Below are positions 1-7,077 of a stretch of 9,663 nucleotides of DNA, piece after piece (positions within the stretch are counted from its first letter, which is position 1; each line of letters begins with the position of its first letter). The notes below the pieces were generated by a model, which saw only the letters and a list, made by a program, of their open reading frames with translations, had not been told where the DNA came from and did no database searches. Origin of the DNA: Lachnospiraceae bacterium (lineage in GTDB: Bacteria; Bacillota; Clostridia; Lachnospirales; Lachnospiraceae). The stretch covers positions 1 through 9,663 of the forward strand of contig JAFOIS010000063.1 of NCBI GenBank assembly GCA_017420605.1, written 5' to 3'. Made by a program: the position numbers and the translations under genes.

Positions 1-1830
<1,830 letters not shown>

Positions 1831-2066
1831 ATATTTTCTGCGGCTTCGCAGTTCGACGGACGGCGATGCCCGGAGAAACTCTGGCGCCAGCCTGCGGAAT
1901 GCAAGAGCGCTGCGCACGCCCCGAAGCCATACGCTTCGATCGGCGTCAGGGGCGTGTCGCAGATGCGCTCGAAGCAGAACGCAGCAAAGGCGGCACGTTT
2001 CGGAGGGCAGGCTGTCCGCGAACGGGTCAATAAGCCGAAAATCACGAAAATATGGCGGTTTTCTCC
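1831..2066. other. Structured non-coding gap after carB
   Basis: No gene is supported here. The stretch is unusually rich in self-complementary segments. A CTGCG/CGCAG hairpin with a GCTT loop lies at 1838-1851. CTGGCGCCAG at 1881-1890 is a perfect palindrome. A nested hairpin pairs GAGCGC (1905-1910) with GCGCTC (1965-1970), TGCG (1911-1914) with CGCA (1958-1961), and CACGCCCC (1915-1922) with GGGGCGTG (1949-1956), topped by GAAGC (1923-1927) with GCTTC (1933-1937). An outer CAGCCTGC (1888-1895) can pair with GCAGGCTG (2007-2014). None of these is followed by a T-run, so a standard terminator is unlikely. It could be a dispersed intergenic repeat, a structured RNA, or a decayed sequence; the sequence alone does not decide. 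Confidence 0.5.
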
Positions 2067-2096
2067 TTGACGGGGAGGGCCGCCTTTTGTTATAAT
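2067..2096 (+). promoter_or_regulatory. Promoter of rpsB-tsf
   Basis: A -35 box TTGACG (2067-2072) and a perfect -10 box TATAAT (2091-2096) are separated by 18 nt. This is a strong housekeeping sigma-factor promoter. Transcription should start near 2103 and give a leader of roughly 107 nt before rpsB. Confidence 0.87.
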
Positions 2097-2102
2097 CCAC
2101 TC

Positions 2103-2209
2103 TGTTGCACTGCGTAGCTTACACGTATGCGGATTGGGCACCAGGTGCCGCGGGTGCGGTCGTGCCGTTTGGAAGCATACGGAAGGGAAAAACCAAAAGG
2201 AGAGAAAAA
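2103..2209 (+). promoter_or_regulatory. Foldable 5' leader of rpsB
   Basis: CGTATGC (2124-2130) pairs perfectly with GCATACG (2175-2181), closing a domain of 44 nt. Inside, GGCAC (2137-2141) can pair with GTGCC at 2145-2149 or, alternatively, with GTGCC at 2162-2166. The ribosome binding site (GGAG, 2199-2202, 7 nt before ATG) lies 17 nt downstream of the closing stem. S2 represses its own operon through the leader in E. coli. A similar role here is inference; I do not recognise this particular fold. Confidence 0.5.
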
Positions 2210-2989
2210 ATGAGTGTTATTTCCATGAAGCAGCTGCTTGAAGCAGGCGTCCATTTCGGACATCAGACCAGACGCTGGAACCCCAAGATGAAGCCGTATA
2301 TCTATACGGAACGCAACGGCATCTACATCATCGACCTGCAGAAGACGGTCGGTCTTGTCGATGAAGCGTACAACGCGGTAGCGCAGATCGTCGCGAACGG
2401 CGGCAAGATCCTCTTCGTCGGCACGAAGAAGCAGGCCCAGGACGCGATCGCGCAGGAAGCGGAACGCTGCGGCATGTACTACGTCAACGAACGCTGGCTC
2501 GGCGGCATGCTGACCAACTTCAAGACGATCCAGAGCCGTATCCGCCGTCTGAAAGATATCGAGACGATGGAAGTGGACGGCACCTTCGCGGTCCTTCCGA
2601 AGAAGGAAGTCGTCGGCCTCCGCAAGGAAAAGGCCAAGCTTGAAAAGAACCTCGGCGGCATCAAAGAGATGCGCAAGGTTCCGGACGCCATCTTCGTCGT
2701 CGACCCGAAGAAGGAACGCATCTGCGTACAGGAAGCCCACAGCCTGAAGATCCCGCTGATCGGCATCTGCGATACGAACTGCGATCCGGAAGAACTGAAC
2801 TACGTGATCCCGGGCAATGACGACGCGATCCGCGCGATCAAGCTCATCGTTTCCAAGATGGCCGACGCCGTCATCGAAGCGAACCAGGGCGAGACCGGCG
2901 AAGCGCTCGGCATGGACGGCGGCTACACCGCGTATCCGGACGAGGAGAGCGAGATTGCGGCAAGAGCTGCGGAAAGTCAGGAGGAATAA
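2210..2989 (+). CDS. rpsB: 30S ribosomal protein S2
   Basis: Encodes S2 (259 aa), a late-assembling protein of the small ribosomal subunit needed for S1 binding and translation initiation. The N-terminus [28 protein letters not shown] is the family signature region, followed by [35 protein letters not shown], the coiled-coil region [12 protein letters not shown] to [10 protein letters not shown], and [36 protein letters not shown] near the end. The last 20 or so residues are an acidic tail. The ATG at 2210 is chosen because it follows AAGGAG with good spacing and matches the family N-terminus; an in-frame ATG at 2105 would add 35 non-homologous residues and sit at the transcription start. It is the first gene of the rpsB-tsf operon. 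Confidence 0.97.
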   Translation: MSVISMKQLLEAGVHFGHQTRRWNPKMKPYIYTERNGIYIIDLQKTVGLVDEAYNAVAQIVANGGKILFVGTKKQAQDAIAQEAERCGMYYVNERWLGGMLTNFKTIQSRIRRLKDIETMEVDGTFAVLPKKEVVGLRKEKAKLEKNLGGIKEMRKVPDAIFVVDPKKERICVQEAHSLKIPLIGICDTNCDPEELNYVIPGNDDAIRAIKLIVSKMADAVIEANQGETGEALGMDGGYTAYPDEESEIAARAAESQEE

Positions 2990-2993
2990 AAAC

Positions 2994-3926
2994 ATGGCGA
3001 ACATTACGGCTGCAATGGTCAAAGAGCTCCGCGATCAGAGCGGTGCCGGCATGATGGACTGCAAGAAGGCCCTTGCCGCGACCGAAGGCGATATGGAAAA
3101 GGCAATGGATTATCTCCGTGAGAACGGTATGGCGAAGGCCCAGAAGAAGGCCGGCCGTATCGCCGCGGAAGGTCTGTGCTATGCGATGGTAACCGAAGAC
3201 GGCAAGAAAGCGGTCGCCGTGGAAGTCAACTCCGAGACCGACTTCGTCGCGAAGACGGACAAGTTCCAGGATTTCGTGAAGGCTGTGGCGGCGCAGGCGC
3301 TTGATACGGAAGCGGCTGACATCGACGCGTTCCTTGCGGAAGAGTGGAAGGCCGAGGCCGGCAAGACGGTCGCGGAAGCCCTGACCGCGCAGATCGCTGT
3401 CATCGGCGAAAACATGAAGATCCGCCGTTTCGCGCAGGTCGCGGAAGAGAACGGTTTCGTCGCTTCTTATACGCACATGGGCGGCAAGATCGTGGTCCTC
3501 ATCGACGTGGAATCGGACGTCGTCAACGACGCCATTCAGGAAATGGCGAAGAACATCGCCATGCAGACCGCGGCTATGCGTCCGCAGTTCACCTCCCGTG
3601 CCGAGATCAGCGCGGACTTCATTGAGAAGGAGAAAGAGATCCTCCTTGCCGCCGCGAAGAACGAGAAGCCGGGTGCGCCGGAAAAGGTGCTGAACGGTAT
3701 CGTTATGGGCCGTATCAATAAGGAAATGCAGGAGATCTGCCTCCTTGACCAGGTCTATGTCAAGGCCGAAGACGGCAAGCAGAGCGTACAGAAGTACGTC
3801 GACCAGGTCGCCAAGGAAAACGGCGCGAAGATCAAAGTGAAGAAGTTCGTCCGCTTCGAGACCGGCGAGGGCATCGAGAAGAAGGTCGAAGATTTCGCAG
3901 CGGAAGTCGCCGCGCAGAGAAAGTAA
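2994..3926 (+). CDS. tsf: Translation elongation factor Ts
   Basis: EF-Ts (310 aa) is the cytosolic nucleotide-exchange factor that recycles EF-Tu by releasing GDP. The N-terminal UBA-like module is clear at residues 3-40 (VKELRDQSGAGMMDCKKAL and the helix that follows). The conserved motif TDFVA (residues 82-86) contacts EF-Tu in known structures. The core continues through HMGGKIVVLIDVE and ends with VKKFVRFETGEGIEKK near the C-terminus. Length fits the family. The gene starts 4 nt after the rpsB stop, and its binding site AGGAGG (2979-2984) lies inside the last rpsB codons, so translation of the two is probably coupled. It is followed by a strong terminator. pyrH and frr, which often follow tsf in Bacillota, are not next to it. 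Confidence 0.97.
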   Translation: MANITAAMVKELRDQSGAGMMDCKKALAATEGDMEKAMDYLRENGMAKAQKKAGRIAAEGLCYAMVTEDGKKAVAVEVNSETDFVAKTDKFQDFVKAVAAQALDTEAADIDAFLAEEWKAEAGKTVAEALTAQIAVIGENMKIRRFAQVAEENGFVASYTHMGGKIVVLIDVESDVVNDAIQEMAKNIAMQTAAMRPQFTSRAEISADFIEKEKEILLAAAKNEKPGAPEKVLNGIVMGRINKEMQEICLLDQVYVKAEDGKQSVQKYVDQVAKENGAKIKVKKFVRFETGEGIEKKVEDFAAEVAAQRK

Positions 3927-3937
3927 GACCGGTAAGG

Positions 3938-3970
3938 CGGCTCCCGGAACTTTCCGGGGGCCGTTTTTTT
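3938..3970 (+). terminator. Rho-independent terminator of rpsB-tsf
   Basis: A 10-bp stem (3938-3947 with 3954-3963, one G-T pair) with a 6-nt loop is followed directly by seven T (3964-3970). It lies 11 nt after the tsf stop. Confidence 0.93.
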
Positions 3971-3975
3971 GGGTA

Positions 3976-4004
3976 TTGACAAGGCAGACAAAGCAAGGTA
4001 CAAT
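3976..4004 (+). promoter_or_regulatory. Promoter of tRNA-Arg
   Basis: A perfect -35 box TTGACA (3976-3981) and a -10 box TACAAT (3999-4004) are separated by 17 nt. It starts just after the tsf terminator T-run and ends 30 nt before the mature tRNA, as expected for a strong stable-RNA promoter. Confidence 0.88.
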
Positions 4005-4034
4005 ATGCTTTGCTGTTGCGGAAGCAAAAGCAAT

Positions 4035-4108
4035 GTGCGCGTAGCTCAGCTGGATAGAGCGTCTGGCTACGGACCAGAAGGTCGGGGGTTCGAATCCTCT
4101 CGCGCACG
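4035..4108 (+). tRNA. tRNA-Arg (anticodon ACG)
   Basis: A full cloverleaf can be drawn. The acceptor stem is GTGCGCG (4035-4041) with CGCGCAC (4101-4107), all paired. The D stem is GCTC (4044-4047) with GAGC (4057-4060). The anticodon stem is TCTGG (4062-4066) with CCAGA (4074-4078), its loop CTACGGA placing ACG at 4069-4071. The T stem is GGGGG (4084-4088) with CCTCT (4096-4100), containing two G-T pairs, and the loop is TTCGAAT. Base G4108 is the discriminator. The 3' CCA is not encoded, so it must be added after transcription. The A at anticodon position 34 is expected to be deaminated to inosine, reading CGU, CGC and CGA arginine codons. The gene forms its own unit with a promoter and terminator. 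Confidence 0.96.
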
Positions 4109-4114
4109 TGAAAA

Positions 4115-4147
4115 GAAGTCTGAAGAGTGATTCAGGCTTCTTTTTTT
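4115..4147 (+). terminator. Terminator of the tRNA-Arg unit
   Basis: GAAGTCTGAA (4115-4124) pairs with TTCAGGCTTC (4131-4140), with one G-T pair and a 6-nt loop, followed by seven T (4141-4147). It lies 6 nt after the tRNA. Confidence 0.92.
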
Positions 4148-4198
4148 GCCCGGAGGGCCGGTCGGCTTTCCGGATCAATGACCGGGGGATCCTGTGAA

Positions 4199-5071
4199 AT
4201 GAAAAATACGAGCTGGAAAAAAACACTGCGTGACGGTGCGCTGATGCTCATCGGCGCAACGCTTACGGCAGTTACCGTCAAGTATATCTACGACCCGGCG
4301 GGTCTCGTCACCGGCGGCGTCGGCGGTCTTTCGATCATCGCCCGTTCCCTTACGGAACGGTTCCTGCCGTGGACGATGCCGCTCTGGCTCGGGAACCTCA
4401 TTTTCAACGTGCCCATTTTCCTCTATGCCATGAAGGTCTCGGGCCTGAAGAGCGTCCTTCGGACGGGCTTTGTCTGGGCGGTCATGACGGCGGAGCTCGC
4501 CTTCTTCCCGGAGGCGTCGCTGTTTGCCGAAAACATCCTTCTGACCTCGATCTACGGCGCGCTGCTTATGGGGGTCGGCTCCGGCCTGCTGCTGCTTGCG
4601 CATGCGACGAGCGGCGGATCGGACATGCTCGGCGAGAGCCTGCATCATACGATCCGGAGCGTGAGTGTAGGGCGGCTCATCCAGTATATCGACGGCGCGG
4701 TCGTCGTGATCGGTCTCTTTACGTTCGGCATCGAGCGCACGCTCTACGCGCTGATCTCGGTCTTCATCATGGGCAAGGTCGTCGACTTCGTGCTGGATCA
4801 GGGCAAGAGCGCGCGGATGGCGACCATCATTTCCGATAAGAGCAGCGAGATCTCTTCGGAGATCCTCGAAAAGCTCAACCGGGGCGTCACGGCCCTGCAT
4901 GGCGAGGGCATGTATACCGGCCGGGAGAAAAACGTTCTGATGTGCATCTGCTCGAAGAAGGATCTGGTGGATATCAAGGAGATCGTAAAGCGCATCGATC
5001 CGGGCGCGTTCTTTGTCGTAGGCGACGTCCGGGAAGCGATGGGAGAGGGCTTCGTCGAAGACTGGGGCTGA
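4199..5071 (+). CDS. YitT family membrane protein (DUF2179 C-terminal domain)
   Basis: A 290-residue integral membrane protein of the YitT family, whose substrate or role is not established. About six hydrophobic segments are seen at roughly residues 13-33, 62-80, 85-103, 110-133, 158-178 and 179-199. Family marks include the glycine-rich stretch DPAGLVTGGVGGLSII (32-47) and SGGSDML (138-144). The cytosolic C-terminal DUF2179 domain (about 205-285) shows GREKNVLMCICSKKDL and IDPGAFFVVGDVREAMGEGF. The length is normal for the family. ATG 4199 is preferred: it follows a weak GGGGGAT site and starts MKNTSWKK, a normal positively charged lead into the first segment. An in-frame ATG at 4178 is possible; one at 4127 lies inside the tRNA terminator and is rejected. 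No separate promoter was seen, so it may depend on read-through from the tRNA unit. CCGGTC (4158-4163) can pair with GACCGG (4180-4185) just before the start. Confidence 0.93.
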   Translation: MKNTSWKKTLRDGALMLIGATLTAVTVKYIYDPAGLVTGGVGGLSIIARSLTERFLPWTMPLWLGNLIFNVPIFLYAMKVSGLKSVLRTGFVWAVMTAELAFFPEASLFAENILLTSIYGALLMGVGSGLLLLAHATSGGSDMLGESLHHTIRSVSVGRLIQYIDGAVVVIGLFTFGIERTLYALISVFIMGKVVDFVLDQGKSARMATIISDKSSEISSEILEKLNRGVTALHGEGMYTGREKNVLMCICSKKDLVDIKEIVKRIDPGAFFVVGDVREAMGEGFVEDWG

Positions 5072-5107
5072 GATGAGCGGACACCGCGCGGGCGCAGTTT
5101 ACGGCGG

Positions 5108-5136
5108 TTGCAATAAGGCGTATCTCCCCGTATAAT
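5108..5136 (+). promoter_or_regulatory. Promoter of the HAAS-domain gene
   Basis: A -35 box TTGCAA (5108-5113) and a perfect -10 box TATAAT (5131-5136) are separated by 17 nt, about 40 nt before the GTG start. Confidence 0.82.
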
Positions 5137-5157
5137 AAAACCGTAAAGACAGGACCC

Positions 5158-5186
5158 GCCGGAAATGCCGGCAGGAGGGATATGTG
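5158..5186 (+). promoter_or_regulatory. Hairpin, AGGAGG site and GTG start
   Basis: A GCCGG/CCGGC hairpin (5158-5172, loop AAATG) abuts a perfect AGGAGG (5173-5178), which is 5 nt from GTG at 5184. The nearby ATG at 5182 is directly followed by TGA and cannot be the start, so GTG is the start codon. Confidence 0.7.
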
Positions 5187-5750
5187 AATAAGCAGGAGTT
5201 TCTGGAAGAGATGCGCGGCAAGCTTCTTGAGGAGCTATCGCCGATGGAAGCCGCCTATCAGGTGCAGTATTATGAGGAATACATCGATACGGAGATCCGC
5301 AGCGGCCACAGCGAAGAGGAAGTGCTGGGGGCCCTCGGTGATCCGTACCTGATCGCGCGGACGCTCATCGATAATCCGGACAGCCGCGCCGCCTATGATT
5401 CCGTCGTGATCCCGGAAGAACCAAAGAAGCCCTATAAGGAACCGGAGAAACCGCGGTACGGCGCTTACGGCGGGATGGCCTACGAGATGCCGCCGGAAGA
5501 GGAGACGAAGACCGCCGGGCAGGCGGATACCGCCGAAAAGATGACCGGCGACGTCGAGCGGGAACTCGACGCGGAAAAGGCGGCAAAGCGTGAAAAATTC
5601 ACGAAGACGCTGACGATCGTCGCGATCGCGGCCGTCGTGCTTGCGATCCTGGGGCTTCTCCTCAAGGTGCTCGCCAAGGCGCTGCCGGTGATCCTTATCG
5701 TCATCGTCGTGATCGGGATCCTTGACGTCCTCCGCAATAAACTGCATTAA
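5184..5750 (+). CDS. HAAS (DUF1700) domain membrane protein
   Basis: A 188-residue protein. Residues 1-64 form a HAAS/DUF1700 domain: MNKQEFLEEMRGKLLEEL, then QYYEEYIDTEIRSGHSEEEV, then LGDPYLIARTL. A charged, proline- and glutamate-rich linker follows (about 75-138). Two hydrophobic segments at about 142-161 and 165-183 place the C-terminus in the membrane, with the HAAS part probably cytosolic. In many Bacillota, HAAS proteins sit beside a PadR-type repressor and take part in envelope-related responses; no PadR gene is present here, so that link cannot be claimed. The gene has its own promoter and a GTG start. Its stop codon overlaps the A-run that serves as the T-tract of the opposing galE terminator. 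The family call is solid; the cellular role is unknown. Confidence 0.85.
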   Translation: MNKQEFLEEMRGKLLEELSPMEAAYQVQYYEEYIDTEIRSGHSEEEVLGALGDPYLIARTLIDNPDSRAAYDSVVIPEEPKKPYKEPEKPRYGAYGGMAYEMPPEEETKTAGQADTAEKMTGDVERELDAEKAAKREKFTKTLTIVAIAAVVLAILGLLLKVLAKALPVILIVIVVIGILDVLRNKLH

Positions 5751-5776
5751 AAAACGGGCGCCCGGAGGGGCGCCCG
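5749..5776 (-). terminator. Terminator of galE (minus strand)
   Basis: An 8-bp GC-only stem CGGGCGCC (5755-5762) with GGCGCCCG (5769-5776) has, on the minus strand, a run of six T (plus-strand A at 5749-5754) directly after it, 25 nt beyond the galE stop. On the plus strand no T-run follows, so it terminates mainly galE. The hairpin may still protect the 3' end of the convergent HAAS transcript. Confidence 0.85.
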
Positions 5777-5801
5777 ACCTTACTGTTCTGCGCGGAATAT
5801 C

Positions 5802-6827
5802 TTACGCTTCGGCAAAGCCGTTCGGATTGCCGGACTGCCATTTCCAGGAAGAGGCGCACATTTCGTCAAGACCGAGTTCGGCTTCCCAGCCGAGCTCTTT
5901 TTTTGCCCGTGCGGGATCCGCGTAGCATACGGCGATATCGCCGGGCCTGCGCGCTTCGATCACGTACGGCAGCGCATGTCCGACCGCCTTCTCATAGGCA
6001 TGGATCACGTCGAGGACCGAATAACCGTGCCCGGTGCCGAGGTTGAAGATCTGTACGCCGGGATGGGTCGGGATCGCGCGGAGGGCGCAGATATGGCCCT
6101 TTGCGAGGTCTACGACGTGAATATAGTCGCGGATGCCGGTCCCGTCCGGGGTCGGATAATCATTTCCGTAAACATGGATCACGGGAAGGGTGCCGGCGGC
6201 GACGCGGGCAACGTACGGCACGAGATTGTTCGGAATACCTTTCGGGTCTTCGCCGATGAGGCCGCTTTCATGCGCGCCGATCGGGTTGAAATACCGGAGC
6301 AGCATGACGTTCCATGCCGGGTCGCTCTTTGCAAGGTCGGTCAGGATCCGCTCGATCATGGCTTTCGTCGTGCCGTAGGGGTTTGTCGTGATCCCGAGAG
6401 GGCACTCTTCGGTGATCGGCACGAAGGCCGGGTCGCCGTAGACGGTAGCGGAGGAAGAGAAAACGAGATTCTTCACGCCGGCCTTCCGCATGGCGAAGAG
6501 GAGCGAGACCGTGCCGCTGATGTTGTTGTAGTAATATTCGAGCGGCTTGACCACGGACTCGCCGACCGCCTTGAGTCCGGCGAAATGGATCACGGCTTCG
6601 AAACTATGCGCATCGAAGATCCGGTCCAGCGCTTCTCCGTCAAGGATGTCCGCCTCGTAGAACGCGGGGCGCACCCCGGTGATCGTTTCGATCCGGTCCA
6701 GGACTTTGATATTTGCGTTCACAAGATTGTCGACGATCACGGGCGTATAGCCGGCGCCGATCATTTCCACGACGGTGTGGGAGCCGATAAAGCCGGCGCC
6801 GCCCGTTACAAGGATCTCTTTTGCCAT
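5802..6827 (-). CDS. galE: UDP-glucose 4-epimerase
   Basis: GalE (341 aa) interconverts UDP-glucose and UDP-galactose, using tightly bound NAD, in the Leloir pathway and in supply of sugar nucleotides for surface polysaccharides. It is a cytosolic extended short-chain dehydrogenase. The N-terminal dinucleotide-binding motif GGAGFIG is at residues 9-15. The catalytic serine lies in SSSATVYG (S126), and the YxxxK pair is Y151/K155 in NPYGTTK. Other family marks are HFAGLKAVGES, LRYFNPIGAH, GTGIRDYIHVVDLA, FNLGTGHGYSV and the C-terminal RRPGDI. Length matches the E. coli enzyme (338 aa). ATG at 6827 is supported by AAGGAG on the minus strand (6836-6841), 8 nt upstream. No other Leloir gene is adjacent, so it appears to be a single-gene unit with its own promoter and terminator. 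Confidence 0.96.
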   Translation of the reverse strand: MAKEILVTGGAGFIGSHTVVEMIGAGYTPVIVDNLVNANIKVLDRIETITGVRPAFYEADILDGEALDRIFDAHSFEAVIHFAGLKAVGESVVKPLEYYYNNISGTVSLLFAMRKAGVKNLVFSSSATVYGDPAFVPITEECPLGITTNPYGTTKAMIERILTDLAKSDPAWNVMLLRYFNPIGAHESGLIGEDPKGIPNNLVPYVARVAAGTLPVIHVYGNDYPTPDGTGIRDYIHVVDLAKGHICALRAIPTHPGVQIFNLGTGHGYSVLDVIHAYEKAVGHALPYVIEARRPGDIAVCYADPARAKKELGWEAELGLDEMCASSWKWQSGNPNGFAEA

Positions 6828-6892
6828 TTAGCCATCTCCTTATGGTCTGCCTGATAGGATATATCGATATCAAAAGCTTACTGCCGCTAAAC

Positions 6893-6921
6893 AGTATACG
6901 AAGAAAGTCTGTTTTGGGCAA
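6893..6921 (-). promoter_or_regulatory. Promoter of galE
   Basis: On the minus strand, -35 TTGCCC (6916-6921) and -10 TATACT (6893-6898) are separated by 17 nt, giving a leader of about 60 nt before the galE start. The first CACAA element of the phased repeats (6922-6926) is directly upstream of this -35 box. Confidence 0.65.
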
Positions 6922-6974
6922 CACAAACTCTTCAAAAAGCGAACACAATTACTCCAAAAAGCGGTCACAATTCC
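6909..6974. repeat. Three CACAA elements phased at 22 nt (candidate operators)
   Basis: CACAA occurs at 6922-6926, 6944-6948 and 6966-6970, exactly 22 nt apart. The last two sit in well-conserved 22-nt units (6931-6952 and 6953-6974) sharing CAAAAAGCG and CACAATT; the first unit (6909-6930) is weaker, sharing AACACAA. The spacing of two helical turns would put the sites on one DNA face, as for response regulators that bind direct repeats. They lie between the -35 regions of the divergent galE and htrA genes. The binding protein is unknown. Confidence 0.55.
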
Positions 6975-6995
6975 TCCACACATTCTGCCGATAAT
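6966..6995 (+). promoter_or_regulatory. Likely activated promoter of htrA
   Basis: A -10-like GATAAT lies at 6990-6995, about 80 nt before the htrA start. No good -35 box sits 16-18 nt upstream; that position is taken by the third CACAA element. This arrangement suits a promoter that needs an activator. It is a tentative call. Confidence 0.42.
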
Positions 6996-7021
6996 GTGCA
7001 TCGAAAGGTAAGAAAAGATAG

Positions 7022-7070
7022 CGCTTCGGGAAACCCGAAGGAGCGGTCCCGGAGCGAAGCGATAGGAGGT
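7022..7070 (+). promoter_or_regulatory. htrA leader with alternative hairpins
   Basis: CTTCGGG (7024-7030) pairs with CCCGAAG (7034-7040) across AAA. The overlapping CGCTTCG (7022-7028) can instead pair with CGAAGCG (7055-7061), which ends 2 nt before the ribosome binding site AGGAGGT (7064-7070). The two pairings exclude each other. Confidence 0.45.
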
Positions 7071-7077
7071 AAGAATT

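Noticed and set aside
1838..1851. Hairpin just after carB as a terminator
   Set aside because: The 5-bp stem is short and the bases after it are not T-rich.
4127..4198. Longer N-terminus for the YitT protein
   Set aside because: The ATG at 4127 lies in the loop of the tRNA terminator, and the extra residues do not look like the family N-terminus.
2871..4226. Minus-strand open frame of 451 codons across tsf, the tRNA and the yitT start
   Set aside because: It runs through a tRNA gene and two terminators opposite a conserved gene; it is a shadow of codon bias.
5976..6854. Plus-strand open frame of 292 codons opposite galE
   Set aside because: galE has all catalytic motifs in the other direction; this frame has no family features.
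6860..6873. AT-rich near-palindrome (GATATATCGATATC) as an operator
   Set aside because: Short, imperfect and low in complexity; within the galE leader it could arise by chance.
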